Positions 7,127 to 15,330 of a DNA stretch of 64,000 nucleotides are shown here, piece by piece. The position numbers were made by a program, and so were the translations under genes. Below the pieces are notes generated by a model that ran no database searches, was not told the DNA's origin, and saw nothing but the letters and a program-made list of their open reading frames with translations. The stretch's first letter is position 1. The number at the start of each line of letters is the position of its first letter. The stretch is from Bacteroidales bacterium. Lineage in GTDB: Bacteria; Bacteroidota; Bacteroidia; Bacteroidales; UBA932. Location: assembly GCA_020026355.1 (NCBI GenBank), contig JAHHQP010000008.1, positions 3,521 to 67,520 of the forward strand, read 5' to 3'.

Positions 7127-8527
7127 ATGAATCTGCATACTATCAACGTCATCATATCTAGAGAATATATGACCCGAGTCAAGAAGAAATCCTTCTTGCT
7201 CATCACTTTCCTCGGTCCGATCTTCTTTGCGGCCATCTGTGTCCTTCCGTCCTTGATCATGTTCCTGGCGGAAGAGGATCAGAGCAAGATCGCCGTCATC
7301 GATGAGACGCATCAGATCGTGCAGCGCCTGGAAAACACTTCTACGCTCGAGTTCCAGGATTTCAGCGAGGCTGACCTGGATTCGCTGAAAGCGGAACTGG
7401 GAGAAGCCGGTCTGCAGGCGGTCCTGCATATCCAGACGCCGGAGGCCTGCAAGGGACGTACAGATACTTTGGCCTTGGGAAACGTTTCCGTCTATTCTGA
7501 GAAGCCGATCAGTGTGGACACGAAGGCAGCCATCAAGGGGGGCATCGATGAGATCATCGAGGAATACAACATCGGGAAATCCGGTGTAGAGAATCTCGGA
7601 ACGATCATGAAGTCGGTCAAGAGCAACGTTCCGATCTCCACTTTCACCTTGGGAGCGGACGGCAAGGCCGAAATTTCCTCTTCTGAAGTGTCCATGATGA
7701 TTTCTCTCGTCCTGTCCATGATCATCTACATGTTCATCGCGATGTTCTCTGGCATGGTCATGCAGAGCGTGATCGAAGAGAAGTCCAGCCGTGTCGTGGA
7801 AGTGCTCGTCTCATCCGTGAAGGCGACGGAGCTGATGTTCGGCAAGATCATCGGTGTGGCCTGTGTGGCCTTGACCCAGTTCTTCCTGTGGGTGGCCTTG
7901 ACCCTTGTACTGGTCGTCGGCATATCTTCTTTCGTCGGCTTCGATTCACTGATGGCCAGCGCCACCATGCAGACGGAGCAGATGACTCAGATGACGGCCG
8001 CGATGGGTGTGGATGCCGATACGGCAGCCATGAGTGTCATGAACATGCCGGAACTTCCTTCCGGAAATCAGGAAATGGTGGCTGTGGTATCTGCTCTGCA
8101 GAATTTCCCTTATCTGAAGACCATTCTCGCTTTCGTGGTGTACTTCATCTTAGGTTATCTGCTGTATGCTTCCTTCTTTGCGGCCATCGGTTCCGCAGTA
8201 GAGAACGAGGCCGATACGCAGCAGCTGCAGATTCCGGTGACGATTCCGTTGCTGATCGCCTTCTTCATCGCGTTCTATGCGTTCAAGGCACCGGATAGCG
8301 CTGTCGTGTTCTGGGGGTCCATCATTCCGTTCACTTCGCCGATCGTGATGCTGGCACGTATCCCGTTCGGGGTTCCGGGCTGGGAGATCGCCCTTTCGAT
8401 CGCCCTGCTCCTCGTCACCTTCGTGCTCTGCGCCTGGGGCTCTGCGAAGATCTACAAGATCGGGATCCTGATGTTCGGCAAGAAGACGACTTTCAAGGAA
8501 CTGTGGAAATGGTTGAAAATGAAATGA
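7127..8527 (+). CDS. ABC-2 type transporter permease (NatB-like)
   Basis: 466 residues. One transmembrane segment near residues 24-45 (FLLITFLGPIFFAAICVLPSLIMF) is followed by a large extracytoplasmic domain of roughly 150 residues, then five C-terminal membrane segments. EEKSSRVVEVLVSSVKATELMFGKIIGVA is the conserved ABC-2 loop that contacts the ATPase. The architecture matches NatB/YhaP-like exporters. It is translated three bases after the ATPase gene, so the two form one exporter. Confidence 0.9.
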   Translation: MNLHTINVIISREYMTRVKKKSFLLITFLGPIFFAAICVLPSLIMFLAEEDQSKIAVIDETHQIVQRLENTSTLEFQDFSEADLDSLKAELGEAGLQAVLHIQTPEACKGRTDTLALGNVSVYSEKPISVDTKAAIKGGIDEIIEEYNIGKSGVENLGTIMKSVKSNVPISTFTLGADGKAEISSSEVSMMISLVLSMIIYMFIAMFSGMVMQSVIEEKSSRVVEVLVSSVKATELMFGKIIGVACVALTQFFLWVALTLVLVVGISSFVGFDSLMASATMQTEQMTQMTAAMGVDADTAAMSVMNMPELPSGNQEMVAVVSALQNFPYLKTILAFVVYFILGYLLYASFFAAIGSAVENEADTQQLQIPVTIPLLIAFFIAFYAFKAPDSAVVFWGSIIPFTSPIVMLARIPFGVPGWEIALSIALLLVTFVLCAWGSAKIYKIGILMFGKKTTFKELWKWLKMK

Positions 8528-8537
8528 TTTCAGGAAA

Positions 8538-9374
8538 ATGAAAATAAGAAGAACAGTAATTGCGGCGGTGCTGGTCCTGCTGACCATGAGTCTTGCTGCG
8601 CAGAATGTGGAGTCCAGCTGGAAAAAGACGGTCATGGACGGTTCCCGTACCGGATGCGTCGCTCCGAACAAGGAGAATGTGAAGGAAGCTTTAGGCTACA
8701 TCAAGGGTGGACGTTACCATGCTCCTTCCGGCAGGGTCTATGGAAAGAATACGGCGACCTACAGAGCTGCCAAGGCCGTGATTGCCGCACAGCCGGCAAT
8801 GGCCAGGGTAAAGGATGTCATCGGCCATGCTTCGATGACGATGGAAAAGGATTATCCGGAAAGTGCGCTTTCCAACTGGTTCATCGATATCGTCATGGCT
8901 TCCGTAGAGGAGCTGTCCGGCAAGAAGGTGGATATCGGAGTCGGCAACTTCGGCGGAATCCGTTCCTATATTCCAGAAGGAGATATCATTCTGGATGATA
9001 TGCTGTCCATGTTCCCGTTCCGTAATCAGATCGTCTATGTCCGTCATAAAGGCAGTACGATCCGCCAATGGCTCGAGTGGATGGCCGCAACTCGCTTCCA
9101 GGTGCTCGGAGGCGTGGAAGTCGTTGCGGAGGATGGAAAACTGGTGTCCGCGAAGATCGGCGGAGAACCGCTTCAGGATGACAAGGAATACGGCATGGCG
9201 ACCATCTCCTTCCTGCTGCATGGCGGAGACGACCTCCGTATGGCGGATGGAGCGCTGGAAGTGCAGCCTTTCGAGGTGAACATCATTGATGTCATTCTCA
9301 AGCATGTTTATGCGGAAACCGCTGCAGGACGTCCGATCTGCTATCATGAGGACGGTCGTGTGGTGATCAGATAA
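8538..9374 (+). CDS. Secreted 5'-nucleotidase C-terminal domain protein (split gene, substrate-binding half)
   Basis: 278 residues: a signal peptide cleaved most plausibly after SLAA at residue 21, leaving Gln22 at the mature N terminus, then a complete 5'-nucleotidase C-terminal domain. Diagnostic motifs are DIGVGNFGGIRSYIPEGDII, the MFPFRNQIVYV block and ATISFLLHGGDD. In UshA-like enzymes this domain binds the nucleotide, and the metallophosphatase half sits on the same chain; here that half is the next gene, 15 bases downstream. The two proteins probably work as a periplasmic complex hydrolysing nucleotides. The reversed order (C-terminal half first) rules out a simple nonsense split of a UshA gene. 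Confidence 0.88.
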   Translation: MKIRRTVIAAVLVLLTMSLAAQNVESSWKKTVMDGSRTGCVAPNKENVKEALGYIKGGRYHAPSGRVYGKNTATYRAAKAVIAAQPAMARVKDVIGHASMTMEKDYPESALSNWFIDIVMASVEELSGKKVDIGVGNFGGIRSYIPEGDIILDDMLSMFPFRNQIVYVRHKGSTIRQWLEWMAATRFQVLGGVEVVAEDGKLVSAKIGGEPLQDDKEYGMATISFLLHGGDDLRMADGALEVQPFEVNIIDVILKHVYAETAAGRPICYHEDGRVVIR

Positions 9375-9389
9375 TCAAACCGGAAAGTC

Positions 9390-10217
9390 ATGAAAAGAAT
9401 TCTATATGTATTTATCGCGCTGGTGCTGGCGCTTCCTGTTTCAGCCCAGAAAAGATTGACCATCATTCATCTGAACGATACGCACAGTCACATCGATCCG
9501 CAGCGTTCCGGAGTGAAGAAGGGACAGGGCGGTGTCATCGAACAGGCTGCCTTCATCGACAGTGTCAGGACGGCGGACGGCCGCAGGAACGTTCTGCTGC
9601 TCCATGCCGGAGATTTCGGGCAGGGCACTTCTTATTTCACGGAACTGAACGGCAATATCGAGATCGAAGTCCTCAATGCTTTCCGTCCGGATGCCGTCTG
9701 TCTGGGAAATCATGAGTTCGACAACGGTGTCGTCGAACTGGCCAGGAGACTTTCTGATCTGGACGCTCCTGTGCTTTGTGCCAATTATTCTTTCGAGGGA
9801 ACTCCTCTGGAGGGTCTGGTGGAACCTTATGCCATCGTCCGTAAGGCCGGTTACAAGATCGGCATCATCGGATTGCTGACCGATGTGACCAAGGTGGTGG
9901 ATCAGTCGGTCGCCGCGAACATGAAGTATCTGGATCCGGTGGTGGTCGCCGAAGAGTATGCGGCCTATCTGAAGACGGTCAAGAAATGTGATCTGGTCAT
10001 CGCTTTGACCCATATCGGTCATGACGAGAGTACGGGACCGGACAATGATCTTGCACTGGCCCGCAAGTCGCACAGCATCGATATCGTGGTCGGAGGTCAT
10101 TCTCATACTTTCCTGGAGGATCAGACCTTGGTCGGCAATGCAGACGGGGTGAAGGTTCCTGTCGTGCAGGATGGTTGCTGGGGATTGGAGATGGGACTGA
10201 TGTACGTCACGAAATAG
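9390..10217 (+). CDS. Secreted metallophosphatase, 5'-nucleotidase N-terminal half
   Basis: 275 residues with a signal peptide (cleavage after PVSA at residue 19, mature N terminus Gln20) and a calcineurin-like phosphoesterase domain. Metal-binding motifs are IIHLNDTHSH, LLHAGDFGQG, LGNHEFDNG and VVGGHSHTF, in the order expected for the UshA/CpdB family. It lacks the nucleotide-binding C-terminal domain, which is supplied by the preceding gene. It is probably periplasmic and is the last gene of its operon, followed by a strong bidirectional terminator. Confidence 0.9.
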   Translation: MKRILYVFIALVLALPVSAQKRLTIIHLNDTHSHIDPQRSGVKKGQGGVIEQAAFIDSVRTADGRRNVLLLHAGDFGQGTSYFTELNGNIEIEVLNAFRPDAVCLGNHEFDNGVVELARRLSDLDAPVLCANYSFEGTPLEGLVEPYAIVRKAGYKIGIIGLLTDVTKVVDQSVAANMKYLDPVVVAEEYAAYLKTVKKCDLVIALTHIGHDESTGPDNDLALARKSHSIDIVVGGHSHTFLEDQTLVGNADGVKVPVVQDGCWGLEMGLMYVTK

Positions 10218-10234
10218 TTGCCGTGACGGCATGT

Positions 10235-10281
10235 CGATAGAAAAGAGGGTTCAGTTCTGAACTGAACCCTCTTTTCTATCG
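10235..10281. terminator. Long bidirectional terminator between convergent genes
   Basis: An inverted repeat with 22-base perfect arms (first arm begins CGATAGAAAAGAGGG) around a 3-nt centre, with A- and T-rich ends giving a usable T-run on both strands. It lies between the nucleotidase operon (plus) and yicC (minus), 13 bases from the yicC stop. Confidence 0.88.
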
Positions 10282-10294
10282 TTTGTGTCTTTCT

Positions 10295-11182
10295 CTAAAG
10301 GATGTTGAGTGACTGTTCCTTGATCTTTTCCAGTTCGTCCTTCATCTTGACCACGAGTTTCTGGATTTCGTTGTGGTTCGCTTTGGAACCGGTAGTGTTG
10401 ATCTCACGTCCCATTTCCTGAGCGATGAAGCCTAATTTCTTGCCCGGGAACGGATCGTTCTCGATGGTTTCCAGGAAATAGCGGCAGTGCTGGCGGAGAC
10501 GGACTTTTTCTTCATTGATGTCGAGTTTCTCGATGTAGAAGATCATTTCCTGCTCGAGACGGCTCTGGTCCGGCTCCAGCTGAAGTTCGGCGAAACGGTT
10601 GAGGATCTTCTCGCGGATGGCTTCCGTGCGCTCTTTCTCGTATTTCTCGACTTCTGCGGAATAGGACTGGATTCTGGCAACCTTGTCGGTCACGTCCTTG
10701 TAGAGGACAGCACCTTCCTGGGCTCGGAAACGGTTGATGTCTTCGAGGGCTTCATCGAAGCATCGGTCGACCAGCGTCCAGTTCTCTTCGTTGATGATTT
10801 CCTGCTTCTTGGTCTCGAACACGTCCGGGAGACGGAGAATGGCCGGGAGAAGATGGTCTGCATCAGCGGTGCCGTAAGGGGCGCTGGCGATCTTCTTATT
10901 GATTTCTTCCAGCTGTTTCCAGTAAGAAAGTACGATATCTTTGTTTATCTGTTTCGCGGCTTCTTCCGCCTTGGCTTCAAAAGTAAGGAACACGTCGATG
11001 TTTCCTCGCTGGAGGGCATTCGCGATCTTCTGTCTTATCGCAAGTTCCTTGTCTTTCGGAAGAAGGGAGGATTTGATGGCTATGTCGGCGGTCTTGCCGT
11101 TGAGTGATCTTATTTCCACGGTGAGTTTTCCTGCTTCGAGGACGGCCTCTGCCTTGCCGTATCCAGTCATTGATTTGATCAT
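10295..11182 (-). CDS. YicC/YloC-family endoribonuclease
   Basis: 295 residues. It begins MIKSMTGYGKAE, the family signature; the C-terminal DUF1732 region carries RLRQHCRYF, GKKLGFIAQEMGREINTTGSKANH and the conserved acidic tail. YicC-type proteins are ribonucleases that cleave RNA hairpins and influence sRNA decay in enterobacteria; the substrate here is unknown. It is a single gene divergent from glnS, with a -7 box at 11218-11211. Confidence 0.9.
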   Translation of the reverse strand: MIKSMTGYGKAEAVLEAGKLTVEIRSLNGKTADIAIKSSLLPKDKELAIRQKIANALQRGNIDVFLTFEAKAEEAAKQINKDIVLSYWKQLEEINKKIASAPYGTADADHLLPAILRLPDVFETKKQEIINEENWTLVDRCFDEALEDINRFRAQEGAVLYKDVTDKVARIQSYSAEVEKYEKERTEAIREKILNRFAELQLEPDQSRLEQEMIFYIEKLDINEEKVRLRQHCRYFLETIENDPFPGKKLGFIAQEMGREINTTGSKANHNEIQKLVVKMKDELEKIKEQSLNIL

Positions 11183-11210
11183 TTTCCTGTAATTTGGGTT
11201 TTTGATAGCA

Positions 11211-11238
11211 CAAAAATACTAATTAATCTTTATATTTG
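11211..11238. promoter_or_regulatory. Divergent promoter pair, yicC and glnS
   Basis: Minus-strand TATTTTTG (11218-11211) faces yicC and plus-strand TATATTTG (11231-11238) faces glnS. The boxes are 12 bp apart, the same spacing as at 1786-1813. Predicted leaders are about 22 nt for yicC and about 42 nt for glnS. Confidence 0.6.
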
Positions 11239-11284
11239 TAAGTTTATTGGACAATATCAATAGATTATAAAAATCAACATAGAT

Positions 11285-12955
11285 ATGGAAGAACTGAACA
11301 AAGAGGTCGAAGAGACCCGCAACCTTAATTTCCTTGAGGAAATCATCGAGAAAGATCTGGCTGAAGGCAAGTGTGATCACATCCAGACCCGTTTCCCACC
11401 TGAACCGAACGGCTATCTTCACATCGGGCATGCGAAGAGCATCTGCATCAATTTCGGTCTTGCGAAGAAATATGGCGGAAAGACGAATCTTCGCTTCGAT
11501 GATACCAACCCTGTCAAGGAGGATACCGAATATGTCGATTCCATCAAGGAAGACATTCATTGGCTCGGTTTCGATTGGGATCAGGAAAGGTATGCTTCCG
11601 ACTATTTCGATCAGCTCTATGAATGGGCTGAGGAAATGATCAGGAAAGGTCTGGCTTATGTCGATGATCAGACTCAGGAGGAAATCCGTGCAGGTCGTGG
11701 TACCGTTCAGACTCCAGGTGTCGAAAGCCCGTACAGGAACCGTTCTGTAGAGGAGAATCTGAAGCTCTTCCGCGAAATGAGGGACGGAAAATATGCTGAC
11801 GGCGAGAAAGTGCTCCGTGCGAAGATCGACATGGCGCATCCGAACATGCTGTTCCGTGACCCGCTCATGTATCGTATCGTGCATGCACATCACCACAGAA
11901 CCGGTGACAAGTGGTGCATCTATCCGATGTATGACTTCGCCCATGGCCAGAGTGACAGCATCGAACACATCACCCATTCCATCTGTACGCTCGAGTTCGA
12001 TGTCCACAGACCGCTCTACGACTGGTTCATCGAGAAGCTGGGCATCTTCCCGTCCCATCAGTACGAGTTCGCGAGATTGAACCTCACCTATACCGTGATG
12101 TCCAAGCGTAAATTGCTGGAACTGGTGAAGAACCATTATGTCAGCGGCTGGGATGACCCTCGTATGCCGACTATCTGCGGTATCCGCCGTAGGGGTTACA
12201 CACCGGAATCCATCCGTATGTTCGCCGAGAAGGTGGGTGTGGCCAAGAGAGAGCAGCTCATTGACCTTCAGCTGATGGAGTGGTGCGTCCGTCAGGACCT
12301 TAATGAACGTTCCAACCGTTATATGGTCGTGCAGGATCCGGTCAAGGTGACCATCACCAACTGGGAGCCGGGAAAGGTAGAATGGTTCGACGCTCCGTTG
12401 AATCCGGCAGATCCGGAAGGTCCTTCCCGCAAAGTGCCTTTCTCCGGAGAAGTCTATATCGACCGCAACGACTTCATGGAGGAGCCGCCTAAGAAATATT
12501 TCCGTCTCAAACCGGACGGTGAGGTGCGTCTGAAATATACCTACATCGTCAAGTGTGAGGAAGTGGTGAAAGATGCCGAGGGCAACATCATCGAGATCAG
12601 ATGTACTTATGATCCGACTTCAAGACCGGGTGCAGGAGAATGGCGGAAAGTCAAAGGTACGATCCACTGGGTTTCTGCCGCTCATGCGAGGGAACTGGAA
12701 CTCCGTATCTACGATAAGCTCTTCACCGAGGCGCAGATGGGTAATATCCCGGAAGGTGTCGATTACAAGAAATATCTGAATCCGGACTCTCTGGTCATCA
12801 GCAAGGGCTGGGCAGAGCCGGCTCTTCTCGAGGATCAATCCGGCATCGCCGTACAGTTCGAGCGTGTCGGTTATTTCTTCAAGGATCCGGATTCCACTCC
12901 TGATCATTTCGTATTCAACAAGACGACCGCATTGAAAGATTCTTTCAAGTTCTAG
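11285..12955 (+). CDS. glnS: Glutaminyl-tRNA synthetase
   Basis: 556 residues, class I synthetase charging tRNA-Gln directly. The HIGH motif is at 46-49 (PPEPNGYLHIGHAKS) and MSKRK begins at residue 272. The block DPRMPTICGIRRRGYTPESIRMFAEKVGVAK and the C-terminal anticodon-binding barrel (YIVKCEEVVKDAEGNIIEIRCTYDP) distinguish GlnRS from GluRS. Its presence means Gln-tRNA need not be made through GatCAB. The sensor-like membrane protein follows after 2 bases. Confidence 0.95.
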   Translation: MEELNKEVEETRNLNFLEEIIEKDLAEGKCDHIQTRFPPEPNGYLHIGHAKSICINFGLAKKYGGKTNLRFDDTNPVKEDTEYVDSIKEDIHWLGFDWDQERYASDYFDQLYEWAEEMIRKGLAYVDDQTQEEIRAGRGTVQTPGVESPYRNRSVEENLKLFREMRDGKYADGEKVLRAKIDMAHPNMLFRDPLMYRIVHAHHHRTGDKWCIYPMYDFAHGQSDSIEHITHSICTLEFDVHRPLYDWFIEKLGIFPSHQYEFARLNLTYTVMSKRKLLELVKNHYVSGWDDPRMPTICGIRRRGYTPESIRMFAEKVGVAKREQLIDLQLMEWCVRQDLNERSNRYMVVQDPVKVTITNWEPGKVEWFDAPLNPADPEGPSRKVPFSGEVYIDRNDFMEEPPKKYFRLKPDGEVRLKYTYIVKCEEVVKDAEGNIIEIRCTYDPTSRPGAGEWRKVKGTIHWVSAAHARELELRIYDKLFTEAQMGNIPEGVDYKKYLNPDSLVISKGWAEPALLEDQSGIAVQFERVGYFFKDPDSTPDHFVFNKTTALKDSFKF

Positions 12956-12957
12956 AA

Positions 12958-13791
12958 ATGAATGTTGTAGGGAAAAATAAAGCGAAGCCATCAATGAAGA
13001 CGAAGATCTGGTGGGCGCTTTCGTCCATCACCTGCATCCTCGTCTTGTCGAGTGTCATCTCCATCATCGAGTACGATAGGGTCAGTTCTTCCGTTTCGGC
13101 CCTGATCAATGAAGATGTGTCAGCGCTCAGACAGATCAAGCGGCTGGAGAATAAGGCGGAACAGTATAATCTCAATGTGCTGGAAGCCATCAAGCTCAAT
13201 GATTCTGCGGTGCTGGAAGTCCCTCATGAAAGCGACAGTTGCGCTGCTGCCATACAGTCTTATGTGCAGCAGCTTTCTCCGGTCGCAGAGGTGGATTCTG
13301 TCCTGATCGCCTTCAATGCCTGCACGGGTGCCTACCATGATCTGGCCTATACCGGCATCAGGAAAACGGGAAGTCTGGAGAAATGGTATAAGACGGACTT
13401 CCGCCCTCACTTCGATGAGTTCCAGCATCAGGTCAAGGTGGTTGACGTGCAGCTGTATGAACGCTTGAACATCCATTCGGCCAGTTTCCAGGATGCTTTC
13501 TACAGGAGCATCGTTCCGGGAATGGTCGCATTGGCTTCCGGTCTTGTCCTGGTCTTCCTGCTGGGCTATTTCTTCCTGTCCTACTATGTCCATCCGATCT
13601 ATAAGATGCTGAACGCATTGGAGGCTTACTCCAAGCTCGGCCGCATGTACAACTGCAAGTTTGAAGGTGATGATCAGCTGGCTGAACTCAATGCTGAGGT
13701 CGCGGATCTTGTAGAGGAAAACTTTACTTTGAAGAAAAGACTCAAATCCTGTCAGGTCAGCCTTAAGGAAGAAGCGGAGAAGCGGAGCTGA
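12958..13791 (+). CDS. Membrane protein with chemoreceptor-like sensor region and coiled coil, no output domain
   Basis: 277 residues that I cannot assign to a named gene. TM1 is about residues 16-38; residues 39-180 form a mostly helical extracytoplasmic region resembling four-helix-bundle sensors of chemoreceptors; TM2 is about 187-208 (MVALASGLVLVFLLGYFFLSYYV); then comes a HAMP-like stretch (HPIYKMLNALEAYSKLGRMYNCKFEGDDQLAELNAEVADLV) and a short coiled coil ending in EEAEKRS. Kinase, cyclase and methyl-accepting domains are all absent. The gene is 2 bases after glnS and 2 bases before a RecD-like helicase, so the three are probably one transcript. Confidence 0.7.
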   Translation: MNVVGKNKAKPSMKTKIWWALSSITCILVLSSVISIIEYDRVSSSVSALINEDVSALRQIKRLENKAEQYNLNVLEAIKLNDSAVLEVPHESDSCAAAIQSYVQQLSPVAEVDSVLIAFNACTGAYHDLAYTGIRKTGSLEKWYKTDFRPHFDEFQHQVKVVDVQLYERLNIHSASFQDAFYRSIVPGMVALASGLVLVFLLGYFFLSYYVHPIYKMLNALEAYSKLGRMYNCKFEGDDQLAELNAEVADLVEENFTLKKRLKSCQVSLKEEAEKRS

Positions 13792-13793
13792 TC

Positions 13794-15230
13794 ATGGGAG
13801 GCAGCGATTATCTATATTCACGGTTCAAGGCGCTCTTGCCTTTCGAGGTGACAGCGTGTCAGGACCGGATGCTCCGGACCATCGGGGAGTTCATCTTTTC
13901 CGATGATGATATCCTTGTCGTGAACGGTTATGCCGGTACCGGCAAGACGACTGCCCTGGCGGCCGTCATTTCCGTGATGACGGAGCTGAAGAACAAATGT
14001 GTCCTCCTTGCTCCGACCGGCCGTTCGGCCAAGGTTCTTTCTTCTTATGCCGGTCAGCCGGCCCAGACCATCCACAAACATATCTACCGGCAGAAATCAG
14101 TCGGAGGAGACGGCTTCGGGCAATTCAGCCTGAGTCCCAATAAAGACAAGAATACCCTTTACATCGTCGATGAGGTCAGTCTCATCGGCATCGATACGGG
14201 TACTCAGCAGTCGAGTTCCTTCTTCGGTTCCGGCAACCTGCTGGAAGATCTGGTCAGCTATGTGCGTTCGGGGGTGGACTGCAAGCTCATCCTGGCTGGA
14301 GATGCCGCCCAGCTCCCGCCGATCGGACTGGATTGCTCTCCGGCGCTGTCCAAGGACTACATCGCGATGCTGGGAGGCTCGATCTTCGTCGAACTGACCA
14401 CGGTCGTCCGTCAGCAGCAGGAATCAGGCATCCTGCACAACGCCACCATTCTCCGTCAGCTCATTTCGGAACTGGATTACGGTCCGGGAGTCCTTCCGCT
14501 GGATGAACTCTTCCTTGATGTCGAGGGCTTCTCCGACATCGAAAGGATCAACGGGGGAGAGCTGATCGAGAAGATTTCCGATGCCTATGGCGAATACGGG
14601 GAGGACGAGACCATCATTCTCTGCCGTTCGAACAAAAGGGCCATCCGTTATAATGCCGGCATCCGTTCGACGGTTCAGTTCAAGGAGGACCGCCTTGTAC
14701 GGGACGACAAGCTGATGATCGTGAAGAACTGCTATCAGTTCCTCGAAGAGGTCGAAGGCTTGGACTACATTGCCAACGGTGACATTGCCAAATTGCTCAG
14801 GATCAGTCATTTCGAGGATCGTTACGGGCTGCATTTCGCTGATGCCCGGCTTTCTCTTCCAGATTATGGGGATCAGGAGATCACCGCCAAGGTCATTCTC
14901 GATACGCTCGAGTCGGAGAGCGCTTCATTGACCTATGAACAGTCGAACCAGCTCTATAACGGGGTCAACGACGACTATGCCTACATCACGACCAAGAAGA
15001 AAAGGTATGAGAAGGTGCGTGAGGATAAGTATTACAATGCCCTTCAGCTCAAGTATGCCAACGCGATCACCGGGCACAAGTCTCAGGGAGGTCAATGGGA
15101 TTGTGTCTTCATCGACAATCCGTTCTGGCAGCCGGAACTGAACCTCGATGATCTCAAATGGCTGTACACCGCCATCACGCGTGGGGTAAGGAAAGTCTAT
15201 CTGGTGAATTTCCGGGACGAGTGCTTCTGA
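13794..15230 (+). CDS. RecD-like superfamily 1 DNA helicase / ATP-binding protein
   Basis: 478 residues. An SF1B helicase core is visible: Walker A GYAGTGKT at 45-52, motif Ia LLAPTGRSAKVL, Walker B YIVDEVS (Asp126-Glu127), motif III LAGDAAQLPPIG, VVRQQQESGIL, and near the C terminus ITGHKSQGGQWDCVFID plus LYTAITRGVRKVYLVNF (motifs V/VI, UvrD_C_2 type). It is shorter than RecD or RecD2 and lacks RecD2's N-terminal OB/HhH region. Likely role: 5'-3' unwinding in DNA repair or replication. Its translation is tightly linked to the upstream membrane protein. Confidence 0.85.
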   Translation: MGGSDYLYSRFKALLPFEVTACQDRMLRTIGEFIFSDDDILVVNGYAGTGKTTALAAVISVMTELKNKCVLLAPTGRSAKVLSSYAGQPAQTIHKHIYRQKSVGGDGFGQFSLSPNKDKNTLYIVDEVSLIGIDTGTQQSSSFFGSGNLLEDLVSYVRSGVDCKLILAGDAAQLPPIGLDCSPALSKDYIAMLGGSIFVELTTVVRQQQESGILHNATILRQLISELDYGPGVLPLDELFLDVEGFSDIERINGGELIEKISDAYGEYGEDETIILCRSNKRAIRYNAGIRSTVQFKEDRLVRDDKLMIVKNCYQFLEEVEGLDYIANGDIAKLLRISHFEDRYGLHFADARLSLPDYGDQEITAKVILDTLESESASLTYEQSNQLYNGVNDDYAYITTKKKRYEKVREDKYYNALQLKYANAITGHKSQGGQWDCVFIDNPFWQPELNLDDLKWLYTAITRGVRKVYLVNFRDECF

Positions 15231-15277
15231 GCCCGTCTCATTGCCTCCGCCCTTACCACGCCATATTACATAGAAAA

Positions 15278-15303
15278 CCGGATCAAAATTACTTTTGACC
15301 CGG
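15278..15303 (-). terminator. Terminator of the lysA-ffh operon
   Basis: CCGGATCAAAA and TTTTGACCCGG pair with one mismatch around a 4-nt loop; on the minus strand the hairpin is followed by TTTTCT. It lies 28 bases past the ffh stop codon. There is no good T-run for the helicase gene on the plus strand. Confidence 0.6.
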
Positions 15304-15330
15304 CCTCCCTTTATCTCTGTTCTGGAAGAT

